The notes under the pieces: generated by a model | Databases searched by the model: none | What the model saw: the letters and a program-made list of their open reading frames with translations, nothing else | What the model was told of the DNA's origin: nothing | Position numbers and translations under genes: made by a program | DNA from: Iris pallida | Lineage: Eukaryota; Streptophyta; Magnoliopsida; Asparagales; Iridaceae | Length of the DNA: 64,000 nt | Reading direction: 5' to 3' | Assembly (NCBI GenBank): GCA_029216955.1 | Contig: JANAVB010009598.1 | Coordinates: forward strand, 25,113,912-25,177,911 | Shown here: positions 12,765 through 24,698 of the stretch, in pieces | Numbering within the stretch: the first letter of the stretch is position 1 | How the letters are laid out: each line of letters starts with the position of its first letter

Positions 12765-13110
12765 TTAGGGGAGAAAGCTATTCCCAAGCCTCCCCTTGGA
12801 AATAGATTTGCTTTCCTAGAAATGGTGCTTGGTTATTTTGTTTGGACGGTTATACCCTCTTTTTATTTTTAAATTTTTAACTTCTATCCCAAACATGTAA
12901 ATCATCATGAAATTAATGAAGGGGTATTAAAGGAAAACTAAATAAATTTATATTGCTATCTCTTTGTAAACCAAACATGGAGATGAACATTTTTTAAATT
13001 TTGAACTAGCTATTTTCAACATAACCAAACATGGGTATAGAAATGTTGAATTCCTTTCCCATGAAAACCTATTCCTAGAAATATAAAAACTTATCCAAAC
13101 GAGCCTAGAG

Positions 13111-14340
13111 AATTTCGCCATTATTCTCATGAATGCAACCCCACGTTACCCTTATGTAGGCGATGCTTAATTTAAGAATATCCTGCTATATTCCTCTTGT
13201 ATAAAATATTAGTATCATTAAGAATATTTATTCAACCTGCACATTAGGTAACACACATTTCCATCATAGTAATGAGTTATTTTTGTGTGCTCAACTTTTG
13301 AACTTCACCCAACCAGTTTGACCATGGGACCCCCGATTAGCTAGTTTAGGTTTCCGCCAGGTTTGATTCGTTTAATTGGCTTTAAACCCATTATACAACA
13401 CTTGCTCTCTTGGTATACCATTGGTAAGAGCATCCACAGTAGAATTAATTTCAATGCTATATTTATTTGATCTTTAGCCAAATTTTGTAGCACTTGATGG
13501 CTCCAATGGACTCTTGTCTACACTTGAAAAATGGTAGAAAGCTAAGAGACTTCAAATTTGGAGAGTCCACTAGTTGAGCTATATTACTTGCGGGCCCACC
13601 ATATTTACTTTTCTCTTTCATTCTTTTTTTTGGAGTGTTGCCACTTGTCAATTATGAAAGAAAAATAAGAATAAAAATAAATGGAGTATTGTCACTTGTC
13701 AATTTGGAGTGTTTATTTAGACTATATCATTGTGTACCAGTATGAAAGGAATACTCCAAAATTAATTATTGGAGTATGATTTGAAGTGATTTGTAGGAGG
13801 AAATGCAATACTCGTTTGACTTCACATAGTCGATGGAAATAGTACCTTTTTTTTCACTTTTTTTTTTTATGGTTCTTGATTTGCCATTCCATAAACATGG
13901 ATTAATGGGTCTTGTTGGGAGAACAGAATGGAAACTTCAAAAGGTAACAGAAAAATAAGATAAACATTCACAACCAGATTAGATCTCAAATTATACTATT
14001 ATATATCGTCAATAGTACCATCATCATGGGGATAATTTGTGCTACCATGCTAGCACTTGGACCTCCTCGTATATCTTCTACCATACATATGTAGCTTGAG
14101 AAAAAACTCAAAAGTGAGCCATCAATAATTTAAAAAAAATTACAGAAGATTATAATTTTAAACCTTAGTTCTGCATAACCGAATATCTATCTTTTACTCA
14201 CATATATCAATAACAAATTATAATTAAAATTTAATTAAATCTTTATCAATCTTAATTAAAATATAAAAATATATATAACAAATTTTAATTCAGATTTAAA
14301 TATTTAAATAGTTTTTTGATAAGATTAGAAGAAAGAAAAA
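13111..14340. other. AT-rich spacer with possible MITE remnants
   Basis: A GAGCATCCACAGTAG-like start near 13430 resembles MITE ends, but I could not find its partner. The rest is AT-rich with no convincing coding region. Confidence 0.4.
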
Positions 14341-14345
14341 TTATT

Positions 14346-14373
14346 TCACGTACAATGCACGTGCTTTTACTAG
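14346..14373 (+). mobile_element. Possible Helitron 3' end
   Basis: A short hairpin (CACGT, loop, ACGTG at 14348-14363) is followed by an AT-rich spacer and CTAG, then T (14370-14374). A hairpin some ten bases before a CTRR end and insertion next to T is the hallmark of Helitron 3' ends. About 200 bp of AT-rich DNA precedes it. The 5' TC end was not found, so this is a candidate only. Confidence 0.45.
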
Positions 14374-14580
14374 TAGATATGTGTGTGTGTGTGTGCTCGT
14401 GCTGTTTCTATATTAGAAGAAAACATATGCTGCCTTTCTAGAACAGCTCTGCTTCCTAGATATCAAATACAAATTCAACCATCTCAATTATGTTGGCATA
14501 CTTCTGCACTACTCATCTTACACTATATAATGAGGCTTTAAAACGGCTCAAAAATGAGCCATCTAAACTGTCATTATATT

Positions 14581-15400
14581 TGTTGGCTGTGTGCACATTT
14601 GTGCACAACAGCAAGAGCAAAAGCTTATGTTTTCTCTCTTTAGTCCCACATCGGCCAGATGTGTGGACATTTGGTTGTTTATATTGCTTCACATCTTTGT
14701 GCTCCATTAAGTGAAGTTGTGTGGGAGCCCCATGGGCCACACGCGCGCGCTACCGCCGCCGCACGGCCCGGCTCGACTCGGTTCGGTTCGGCGCGCGTAA
14801 CGGGTGCAGGTACGTGCCCACATCTGCGGACGCCGAATGCCGATTCGATTTTCTCTTTGGGTTCGGACTGAAACCCTAAAAACTTTTTGATCCTCTTCAT
14901 TTATTTTTGACCATTGCACCAATTAATTCAGTAACGGTTACTATTCAAATTCCATCCAGGTTCAATGAACCATGTTTTTAACATGTGTTTTTTCTATGCC
15001 TTTGTAATGTCCAAATTAATTGGTCATTAATTTTCTGTCCGTTGGTGATTATTCATCAGCCTATATATATCGTAGTTTTTCTTCTCTTCTAATAGACAAA
15101 AAGAAACTTCGTACGAAATCTCCCTAAATTTCTCATCACTTCTGAATTGCTGCTCATGTTGTTTCGTTGTTGCTCTGGACAGAGCTAAGTCGGAGTCACT
15201 CTCTCTAAGTCGTGCGCGGCAAGGAGATTCCAGTAGAGCGAGAATTTTACCACTAGGAGCGTTCGGATACGGTCTGTACATAGACCCGAGCTAACTCTTA
15301 GGCCAGTACTACGTGCGCAACTTCTCCGAAGGCCGGTAACAAATTTACATATTTTTATTTTGCAGATTTTAAAGTGGAGAATATTGAAGAATTTCCAACA
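14581..15400 (+). mobile_element. 5' LTR of plus-strand Copia element (family 3)
   Basis: It starts TGTTGG and ends CCAACA (15395-15400), 820 bp. The first 125 bp are nearly identical to the 3' LTR fragment at 30405-30529 and include GTCCCACATCGG, a motif frequent in plant Copia LTRs. A GC-rich leader (about 14725-14830) interrupts otherwise AT-rich DNA. I did not find a standard initiator-Met primer-binding site immediately after 15400. Confidence 0.8.
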
Positions 15401-16892
15401 ATCTAAGAGTTATCTTCCCTGTACGAAAAGAAAAAAAAACTTCGTACTGTCGGTTTATAATTGCTTCTGTTCTAAACATCATCTATTTTAAAATAACATA
15501 TTTTTCTGTCCTAAACAACATATCACTTGCTGGTACAAATATACATCTTCCTTAATAGTGTTGTTGTTATTTGCTGTAAACTTACAAAATATATTATTGG
15601 TCCTTCAAATCTGTGCTTCTGTAGACATATAATAGATTGGAATAAATTAACACTCAATCAACCAAATGCTTGCTAACATTTTTTTTTTGATTAATACTGT
15701 TAGCAAACTTTCGTATATGCTAAAGCATTTTATTTGCAAGTCTCTGTTACCAATATTTGCAAGTCTCTGTTAGCAAACTATTATCAAACTTTCCTACTGT
15801 TAACAAATTGTTTTCAATACTTGCACTTCTCTATTACCAAACTGTTAACATTTTACTTTGCTGGCCACATTTTACTTTGCTATCAAATTGTTAACATTTC
15901 ACATTACTTTGCTGGCCACATTTTTCGTATAGGAAAATTGTACTGTTCCTAGAAAACTATTTTATTAACAATTTGTACTGTATCCAGGAAAATTGTTCAG
16001 AGAACAATTTTAATATATATTTATATTGGTAATATTTTTTACCTTTAACATTTAAGTCTTTACCAAACTCGTTAAGAAAATTGGTTTTTCTATTAACAAG
16101 ATTAGTCTACCTTTTGCAATAAGTGGATTAATATTCAACAATAAATAAAATTTTGTCTTTGAGTAATTACGCCTAATTGTTGTTACCATTATTCTTAGAA
16201 ACGCAAAACGGTTACCATTTTGTTGTCATTCAATTCACTGTTACCATTTTGTTGTCACATATAATTGCTTAGCAATTATTCATTAAATTATTGCTAGACA
16301 ATTTGTCTTATATCATTATTCACATTTAAGTAGCATATTATCATTAACATATATATTGTTATTAGCTACATAACAATTGTTGTTTCATAAGACTGATATT
16401 ATCAATTGTCTTTTCTTTAAATTGACACCTTAGAAAATATTATTGTGTTATTACATTTTGTCAATACTAGTTTTTCCTTACTCAATAATTTAATTTAGGC
16501 TAAACCAAACAGTTTATTGATTTAGTAAATTCCTTTAATTTTAAAGTTCTAAAGTAGAGATTTGTTTGGGAACAAGCCGAAAGGGCCCTTCTGTCAACGT
16601 AAAACGTCTAAGCGACCGGTTCTTAAGCGTTCCTTGTGAACCTCCGCTTGCTGGGATCCGACTCCTACAGCTAACCCAACCTTATCAAAACTTGAAAAAC
16701 TAAAATATTAAAGGTGAATTACTAAAATTATTTGAATTGTTATTTTTAGCTTAAACCATCTTTATTGAGTAAATAAATTTCTGTAGCTGTTTGGAATCAT
16801 ATTCTCAAGTTCTAAAGAGACTTGGAACATAAATCAGATTAGGTTGAAGTCCATAGCTATATCTGATTCCATATTAAACCATATAGAAATCT
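15401..16892 (+). mobile_element. Degenerate 5' internal region of Copia family 3
   Basis: This is AT-rich DNA between the 5' LTR and the first recognisable protease codons. A gag ORF would be expected here but none is readable; many short 'aaattgttaac' type repeats occur from 15700 to 16400. Either gag has decayed or the region contains an unrecognised insertion. Confidence 0.5.
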
Positions 16893-19066
16893 ATGGCAAA
16901 TCCAAGCCTAATCACCAAGGAGACCTCCTTCAAAGGGATAGACTCATACAAGCCAGAGGCTAACATGACTCTGAATGGGTCTTCTAGCTCCTTCAGGTCT
17001 GTAAGCTATCAACCTGTAGTAAACCTTTCTTTCCATTCTGATGATTGGTGGTTGGATTCTGGAGCTAATGTTCACGTTTCAATTGATCGCTCCTGTTTTT
17101 CCAACTATCAAGAATCGGGTAGAGGAGGTGTGACCCTAGGAGATGGCTCAACGACACATATCGTAGGAAGAGGAAGAATAGATCTGAAGATGACATCAAA
17201 AAAAATTCTACCTCTTCATGATGTGCTTCATGTGCCGTCTGTCAGAAGAAACTTTGTTAGTGGATCCCTCCTTGTAGCCTTATGATATAAAATTATAATG
17301 GAGGCCAATAAAGTAGTTTTCTCTAAGAATGGTCTGTTTATTGGAAAAAGATTTGTGAAAGATGGACTTTTTATTTTAAGTACTATGAATAAAAGTTCTA
17401 ATCCTTCTTTTATTGCAAATGTTGAATCATCAAATGTTTGGCATGGTAGATTAGGTCATGTGAACTTAGGATCTATTAAAAGGATGATGAACTTATATCT
17501 TATCCCTAAGACTCCTATAGACGATGAACACAAATGTGAGATCTGTGTTCAAGCCAAACACACTAGATTACCTTTCAAATCTGTCCATAGGGATTCCGAA
17601 CTCCTAGAACTTATCCATAGTGATGTCTGTGATTCCAATAGGGTTTTGACCCGAGATGGTAGGAAATACTTTGTTACATTTATAGATGACCATTCAAAGT
17701 ATTGTTACACCTACCTACTTAAGACTAAAGATGAAGTTCTAGACAGATTCAAGGTCTATAAGTTTGAAGCTGAGAACCAGTTGGATATAAAGATTAAGAT
17801 CCTTAGATCTGATCGTGGTAGAGAATATACCTCAAATAAAATGACTAACTTCTGTGAAGAGCATGGAATTATTCATGAGGTTACTGCTCCTTATTCACCA
17901 CAGTCCAACGGAGTTGCTGAAAGAAAGAATCGCACTCTGTTAGACATGGTCAATGCCATACTTCTCAGCTCAGGTGCCCCTGATAATTTATGGGGAGAAG
18001 CCCTTTTATCAGCCTGTTATATTCTTAATAGGATACCCAGTAAGACTAATTATAAGACCCCATATGAGTTATGGAAAGGTCGAACCCCTAGGATAAACTA
18101 TCTTAAAGTTTGGGGATGTCTAGCTAAGGTAGGAATTCCTGAACCCAAAAAGAGGAAAATATGACCTAAGACTGTAGATGCTGTGTTCATAGGATATGCC
18201 TTAGATAGCAATACCAATAGATTTCTTGTAACTCATTCTGAAGTAAATGGAATCTCTAATAACACAATTATAGAAGCTAGAGATGCAGTTTACTTTGAGA
18301 ATATCTTTTCCTTCAAGGATAGAAACCCTTCATCTTTCTCTAACCCTTCTCTTACTCCATCTACTAGTTCTCATGATCAAATACCTAGTCCTCAATTTGA
18401 ACAAGTCATAGAACCTAGAAGGAATAAAAGAGAAAGGATTGAAAATAACTTAGGAGAAGAATTCTTCACATTTTTGATAGAGAGTGACCCCTCAATTTAT
18501 GAAGAAGCAATATCTTCTCCTGATGCCCCTTTCTGGAAAGGAGCTATTAACAATGAGTATAACTCCATTATGGAGAACAATACTTGGTTTTTATCAGACC
18601 TTTCTTTAGGTAACAAACCCATAGGTTGTAAGTGGATCTTTAAAAAAAACTTAGAGCCGATGGTACCATAGAGAAATACAAGGCTAGGCTAGTAGCCAAA
18701 GGTTTTACCCAGAAAAAGGGATTAGATTATTTTGATACCTACTCTCCTGTAGCTAGAATTTCTTCTATTAGAACCCTCCTAGCCCTAGCTTCCACTCATG
18801 ACTTACTGATCCATCAAATGGATGTAAAGACAACATTTCTAAATGGAGAATTAGAAGAAGAAATATATATGGAACAACCTACAGGTTTTATTGCTAAAAG
18901 TCAAGAAAACAAGGTTTGTAGATTAGTAAAATCTCTTTATGGCCTAAAGCAAGCTCCCAAGCAATGGCACAACAAACTTGACAAAGTTATTATAGAATTT
19001 GGTTTTGTGCCAAATGAATATGACAAATATTTGTATTCCAAAAATACAAATAAAAGTTGTGTTATC
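16893..19066 (+). pseudogene. Copia family 3 pol, N-terminal half (protease, integrase, RT start)
   Basis: The retrotransposon polyprotein can be read in order: protease with LDSGANVHV (about 17056), a GAG-pre-integrase zinc region (HGRLGH then CEICVQAKH), the integrase core with SDRGREY and ending in SPQSNGVAERKNRTL, then RT beginning KYKARLVAKGF and reaching SLYGLKQAPKQW. Stops occur at 17283 and 18162 (TGA), and a frameshift lies near 18650. At 19067 the reading is cut by a CACTA transposon inserted just before the conserved YVDD motif; it resumes at 28828 in the same frame. This is a dead element. Confidence 0.9.
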
Positions 19067-19069
19067 TTA
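19067..19069. other. Target-site duplication TTA, left of CACTA
   Basis: TTA before CACTAC is repeated as TTA (28825-28827) directly after GTAGTG. Three-base duplications are standard for CACTA transposons. Confidence 0.95.
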
Positions 19070-19089
19070 CACTACTAAAATCTGCTTAA

Positions 19090-19310
19090 TTGGCGACGTA
19101 AATTTAGCGACGTTAAAAAGACGTCGCCAAATTGTGGACATTAGCGACGTATAAATGAAATATCGGTAACCGTCACTACTAGCGACACAAATGGCGACGT
19201 GGCAACGACGTATACTAGTTACGTGAGCTAGTCGTCGTCAAACGTTGCTAAAACGTCGCTACTTGCGACTGTTTTAGCGACGTTAATAGTAACGTTGCTA
19301 AATTCTAACT
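19090..19310. repeat. Left subterminal GCGACGT repeats of CACTA
   Basis: Many copies of TTAGCGACGTTA-like and inverse AACGTCGCTAA-like motifs lie within 220 bp of the left end. In En/Spm such motifs bind TNPA. Confidence 0.85.
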
Positions 19311-19489
19311 AAATTAAATTTCCTCCCCTCCCGAATTCATTTCCCCCCATCCATTTCACTCTCTCACTCTCTCACTCTCTTCCTTCGGCGCTCTCGCTCT
19401 CACTCTCTCCGGCGCTCTCGCTCTCGCTCTCACTCTCTCCGACGACTTCACTCTCTCTGGCGACTCTCCTCTGGTACGTGACTCCCTCT

Positions 19490-19910
19490 CTCTCTCTATT
19501 TGTTGTTGGTGGTTGGGGGGTGCTGGTGGCTCGGGGGGAGGGGCAGGGGTGGTGCGGGTGGTTGGGGGTGAGGAATGGTTGGGGTGGTTGGGTGGGTGGG
19601 GCAGGGAGGGGTGATGGCGGCTGGGGGTGAGGGCGGTTAGGGTTAGGGTTCAGGTTAGGGTTAGGGTTAGGGTTCGAGTTAGGGTTAGGGGTGGGGTTAG
19701 GGTTAGGGAGGGGTGAGGGCGGTTAGGGTTAGGGGTGGGGTTAGGGTTAGGGAGGGGTGAGGGCGGTTAGGGTTAGGGTTCGGGTTAGGGTTAGGGGTGG
19801 TGTAGGGGTTGGGGGGGCTGGTGGGGGAGGGGTTAGGGATAGGGTTAGGGTTAGTGGTGATGTAGGGGGAGGGGGGAGGGGTGCGGGGGGGGGGGGGGGG
19901 GGGGGGGGGC
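19490..19910 (+). repeat. Telomere-like TTAGGG and G-rich tract
   Basis: About nineteen TTAGGG units, mixed with TTCGGG, TTCAGG and GTGGGG variants, occur from 19636 to 19855, followed by a run of 25 G (19885-19909). The tract lies between the left end of the CACTA element and the first transposase exon, probably in a leader or intron. It is internal to a transposon and so does not mark a chromosome end. Confidence 0.85.
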
Positions 19911-20140
19911 TGGGTCAGGGGCACCGATAGTGCCAAAAAAACTGATAATTTAGTAATAGTTATTTATTTTTTGACACCAAAAAATGTGATACTCCGATTC
20001 GAAACCACGTACTGATAGTGCCGATATTTGTAACACGTAGTTTTGTTGGTTGGTTAATTTATAACACGATAGTGCCGATATTTGTAACACGTACCGATAG
20101 TGCCGATATTTATAACACGTAATTTCCTTGATCCCGATAC

Positions 20141-20345
20141 TCATAGGAATGGTCCCGAGTCACGGCCGTAGTATGTAGTATATTCGTTTTAGTTTGTAGT
20201 ATATTCGTTTTAGTTTTTAAGTTTTAGTTTTGAAGTTTATTCATTTTAGCATGTAGTATGTAGTAGGAATGGTCCCGACTCATAGGAATGGTCCCGAGTC
20301 ACGGCCGTAGTATGTAGTATATTCATTTTAGTTTTGAAATTTATT
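20141..20345 (+). repeat. Duplicated leader block before TNP2-like gene
   Basis: A CATAGGAATGGTCCCGAGTC block with the following GTAGTATGTAGTATATTC sequence occurs at about 20141 and again at about 20281. A second small repeat, GATAGTGCCGATATTTGTAA, occurs about three times between 20010 and 20110. Confidence 0.8.
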
Positions 20346-22756
20346 CATATTTTTAGATATCTAGAAATGGCTATATCCATGTATCTGCTAGACCGTTCAT
20401 GGATGTACAACAGCATTCGAGATGACAGGTGCGGTGTGCGAGATGAATACATCGTCGGAGTAGAACAATTCTTCCAATTCGCGAAGACGTTTCCTCAATC
20501 CATGGACGGCATGGACATTAAGTGCCCGTGTGCAAAATGTCGGAACATAAAGTTTCAACCAGAATTGGATGTGACGTATCATTTATACACAAAGGGTTTC
20601 CTTCCGAATTACTACCAATGGACCGCACACGAAGAGCTTGTACCTTTAGCATTCCAAGCGGAGCCTTATGTGGAGCATTACATGAATGTCCACAACCGAA
20701 CTGGTGTCGACAACGAGTACGTGAACTTGGTCTTCGACGCTGCGGGGCCTAGTTTCGATCCATACAATCGTGACGCAGCTGAGGAGGCACCGAATGCCGA
20801 TGCTGCGAAGTTCATGGAGTTGCTGGAGAATGCAAGGACTCCTTTATACCCTGGCTGTGAGAACCATTCTCCGTTAGAAGTGATCACTCAGCTCTTGAGC
20901 ATAAAGTCTGACTTTAACATGTCCCAAGAATGCTACAATAGAGTGCTCGAGTTGATTACCGATATCTTGCCGGAGGGTGCCAAGTTACCGAAAGACTTCT
21001 ACCGCTCTAAGAGGATGGTGAGATCTCTCTGGATGGGATACGACAAGATCGACTGCTGTCAGAACGGATGCATGCTTTACTACAAAGATCACAAGGATGC
21101 AGAAGTATGCGGATTCTGTGGTGCTGATCGCTACAAGCCAACTGCTGCAGACAAGTCTAGAAGACCGACTGCTTCAATGTACTACATGCCGTTGACGCCG
21201 CGGTTGCAGAGATTGTTCATGGTGAAAGAGATTGCCGAAAATATGAGTTGGCACAAGCGACAACAGACCGAAGGAGTGTTGGATCACCCATCTGATGGAG
21301 AAGCGTGGAAGCACTTCGATCGAGCATATCCTAATTTCGCTTCTGATGCGCGTAATGTAAGGTTGGGGCTCTGCTCTGATGGTTTCACCCCATTTGGTCT
21401 TTCAGGCTCCCAATATTTATGCTGGCCGGTAATCCTCACTTCGTACAACCTACCGCCTTGGATGTGCATGAAGACACATTACATGTTCTTAACTATTATC
21501 ATCCCCGGTCCGAACAACCCGAAGAGGAACATCGACGTGTATTTACAGCCGTTGATAGATGAGCTGAAGCAGCTATGAGAAACAGGGGCGTACACGTATG
21601 ATGCTTCGAAAAAATAGAATTTTCAGATGCGGGCAGCACTAATATGGACAATCAACGACTTTCCGACTTATGGAATGTTATCTGGATGGAGCACTCATGG
21701 TCGGCTTTCATGTCCGTATTGCATGGACCGCACTAAGGCTTTTCGTTTGAGACACGAAGGAAAGCCATGTTTCTTTGATTGTCACCGGCAGTTCTTGCCG
21801 AAAGACCATCCGTACCGTAGGAACAGAACTGCATTCCGTGTCGGAGCTATGGAGAAGGGCGATCCACCGCCAATGTGGTCCGGAGAGGACACATGGGAGC
21901 AAGTAAAAGAAATCCTAAGTGCTATTGAAGATCCTACAACGAGCAGCCATTGCGAGGGATTTGGCGAAGATCATAACTGGACCAAAACGAGTATATTCTG
22001 GGATCTGCCATATTGGAGCACAAATCTGATTAGACATAACCTTGACGTCATGCATATCGAGAAGAACGTGTTTGATAACATAATTAATACTGTAATGGAC
22101 GTCAAGGGAAAGACAAAAGACAATCAGAAAGCTAGATTGGACTTAGCCGAAATATGCATACGCCCTACATTGCACATGCTAGACAACGGGAAGGGAAAGC
22201 TTTTACGGCCTAAGACAATCTACTCGCTGGACAAGGAGGACAAAGTGAGACTTTGTAGATGGATCCAGGACTTGAAATTTCTGGACGGATACGTCTCCAA
22301 TCTAAGAAGATGTGTCGACATAAAGGAGTGTAAACTGACCGGAATGAAGAGCCATGATTGCCACGTATTGATGGAAAGGTTAATTCCTGTTGCATTTCGA
22401 GAATTGTTACTGCCGGTAGTCTGGGATCCATTAACAGAGCTTAGCATATTCTTCAGAGATCTTTGTTCTTGCAAGTTGCTCGTCGATCGTTTAGAGAAGC
22501 AAGAGAATGACATTGTGGTAACACTTTGCAAACTTGAGAGAGTTTTTCCTTCTGCATTCTTCGACTCAATGGAGCATTTGCCGATTCATCTTATCCATGA
22601 GGCTCTTGTTGTCGGACCTGTCGGTTATCGTTGGATGTACCCGTTCGAGTGACAGTTGAACCACCTCAAGAGGAAGGTGAAAAATAAGGCACGGGTGGAG
22701 GGTTCTATTAGTGAAGCATATGTCCTTGAGGAGATTTCAAAGTTCTGTTCCATGTA

Positions 22757-22761
22757 TTTTC
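22757..22761. other. Target-site duplication TTTTC (left)
   Basis: TTTTC precedes the solo LTR and is repeated at 24699-24703 directly after it. Confidence 0.9.
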
Positions 22762-24698
22762 TGTCACGCCCCGATTCGGGGAATCGTTCGCCTCCACTTT
22801 GATTCACGCCGAATCGTTCGTCCTCGCTAAGGCGTGATGTCGTACAAGTCTGGAATTGCACTTGTACAAGGCGTGCTCGTGTTCCTTTTATAAAAGAGAC
22901 ATTTTGAATAGAGATTCGCAGCGGATGATAAAGAAGTTTTGGCAACACAGATATGATCTGAAATAAGTTCTTTATTGATATCTTTGAAATTACATTGCAT
23001 AAACATAAGGCTCTCAAACAGCCGAGATAAAAGGTCAAACTTGGCTACAACTTACAGAAATATTGAAATGAGATACTTGTTCCATATATCATATCCCTTT
23101 ATTAATAATGCGGCAATAACCACCTTCAGCAAAATGCCTTCTTCTTCAAGTAGAAACTTCAAGATGTACGAAGCTTCTAAAGAGTCGGACAGCAAGCCTT
23201 CAGCGTCTATGATTATCCACTAGGTTCCCGGCACCTGTGGAGACGAGGGTCAGTACATTGCCATATATGTACTGGTGAGCGGCCGTAACCAATCTCACCG
23301 TAAATCAACAGTAGTAAAATTACATGAATGTTCACTATTGATTTGTATTCTTTCTATCTTGCCTTAGGGTCCATTAACAATTTATATATTTGATGAGAAA
23401 TATAAGAAGCATACAGTGATGTTAGAACATAAGCAATTCATGTTGTTCTAACATAAGCAATTCATATTGATCACCAATTTGGTGAATCTTACCCACGGTC
23501 GATAGCCATCCCTGTAAATATTTATGAATACCACTTACTCTGCCTGCATAAGACATTGTTAGCTATGCCACCTGTCTATATGAAGGTCACTAGCGACACG
23601 CCATCCTGGACATCTTGGTCGGACGGCTCCCCTTCAGCGGTGGGTAGCTAGCCCATCCGGAAGGTTCCCGAAAGACCGTGCTACTACTTCAGCACTGTGC
23701 TACTACTTCAGCACGGTGTTCCTCCTAGGCCGAATCGGTTCCGTGGCCTCGGAGTACCGTTCGAGGAACTACCTTGTATACAAGTTGTCCATGACCATGC
23801 ATGCAATGCAACTTAACTAATAAGGGACATGACATGCATGATAATAGCATCTTCCACACATAGTCGTAGTTCTCATTTTATCTTGCCATTTTCCCATCTT
23901 TCCAACTTGCCATCTTACCATCTTACTTTGAGCCATAGGCTCGCATATTCGTTCATCCAACCAAGGGACTATTCATGTTTACCCCATTCTTTCGAACCGA
24001 AGTCCGATATACTTACCGCCCAATACTTGGGTCTTTGTATCACCTGCTAAACAATTCATATAGCATACGAGCATCATTCGATTTACAACATAAGCCTAGC
24101 CATGTGATAATTTATCTTTCATTATCTTTTCCATATTATTACTAGGCATCTTTTATTAAGCACCGAACGCAATAACAAGTCTACCATTGTTATGCGCGAA
24201 GATCAAGGATCGTCGAAGGATCAAAGCCACTCACTTGTTGGTGAATTGCCGAGAGAAAGAGGTCTTCCACGCAACGTCAAGCTCGATTCACTGCGTTAGC
24301 ACCTGCATTGGCACCAACGTTTGGTCAGCATACTTTTTCTCTTTCTCTCAGTGATTCAATATAAAATGCGTAGACAGTAAAAGTAAATCCATGAAAACAT
24401 TCATCGAAAACAATCACGAAAATGCACACAAAAGCCAACAGTAAAAGCGACATCGAAAACCAGCAGGGCAACGGTCTCAGGGCAAGCGACTCTTATATAG
24501 AACTCTTCCCCCAAGACGCGCGCCACTGCATCTTGGGCATCATTTCAAAAGAGTCCAATCCATAACGAGAAAAGGATCTCAATTCATTATCCCGCGATCC
24601 TGGTAAAGTTTCCCCAAGTAAAGTTCTCCAATTCTCATCTGACTCGGCCATTCGGCCGCTAGCCGCACCGTGCTCCGCAACGGATTCAGGGCATTACA
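22762..24698 (-). mobile_element. Solo LTR of family-A Gypsy, reversed
   Basis: Read on the minus strand it starts TGTAATGCCCTGAATCC and ends CGGGGCGTGACA, matching the ends of the LTRs at 3321-5759 and 35152-37346. It is 1937 bp long, flanked by a perfect TTTTC duplication, and has no internal region, so it is a product of LTR-LTR recombination. A minus-strand AATAAA is at 22971-22976, near the LTR 3' end. It interrupts the TNP2-like transposase exon, which continues in sequence on both sides. Confidence 0.9.

Larger units (their letters stand above)
10171..13110. mobile_element. Outer MITE-like element carrying nested MITEs
   Basis: The left border GGCCTCGTTTGGTTTGG (about 10176) is roughly the inverse of ATCCAAACGAGCCTAG near 13091, and the outermost sequences on both sides are rich in 'aaatgaggaggg / cctcccc' inverted pairs. 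This suggests a large fold-back element that was later filled by the TTA-bounded MITEs at 10418-12764. The exact ends are uncertain. Confidence 0.4.

Noticed and set aside
19640..19860. Telomere or chromosome end
   Set aside because: The tract lies inside a bounded CACTA transposon with sequence continuing on both sides.
19703..19936. Pro/Asn-rich minus-strand ORF
   Set aside because: It is the translation of the TTAGGG-like and G-rich tract; no real protein signal.
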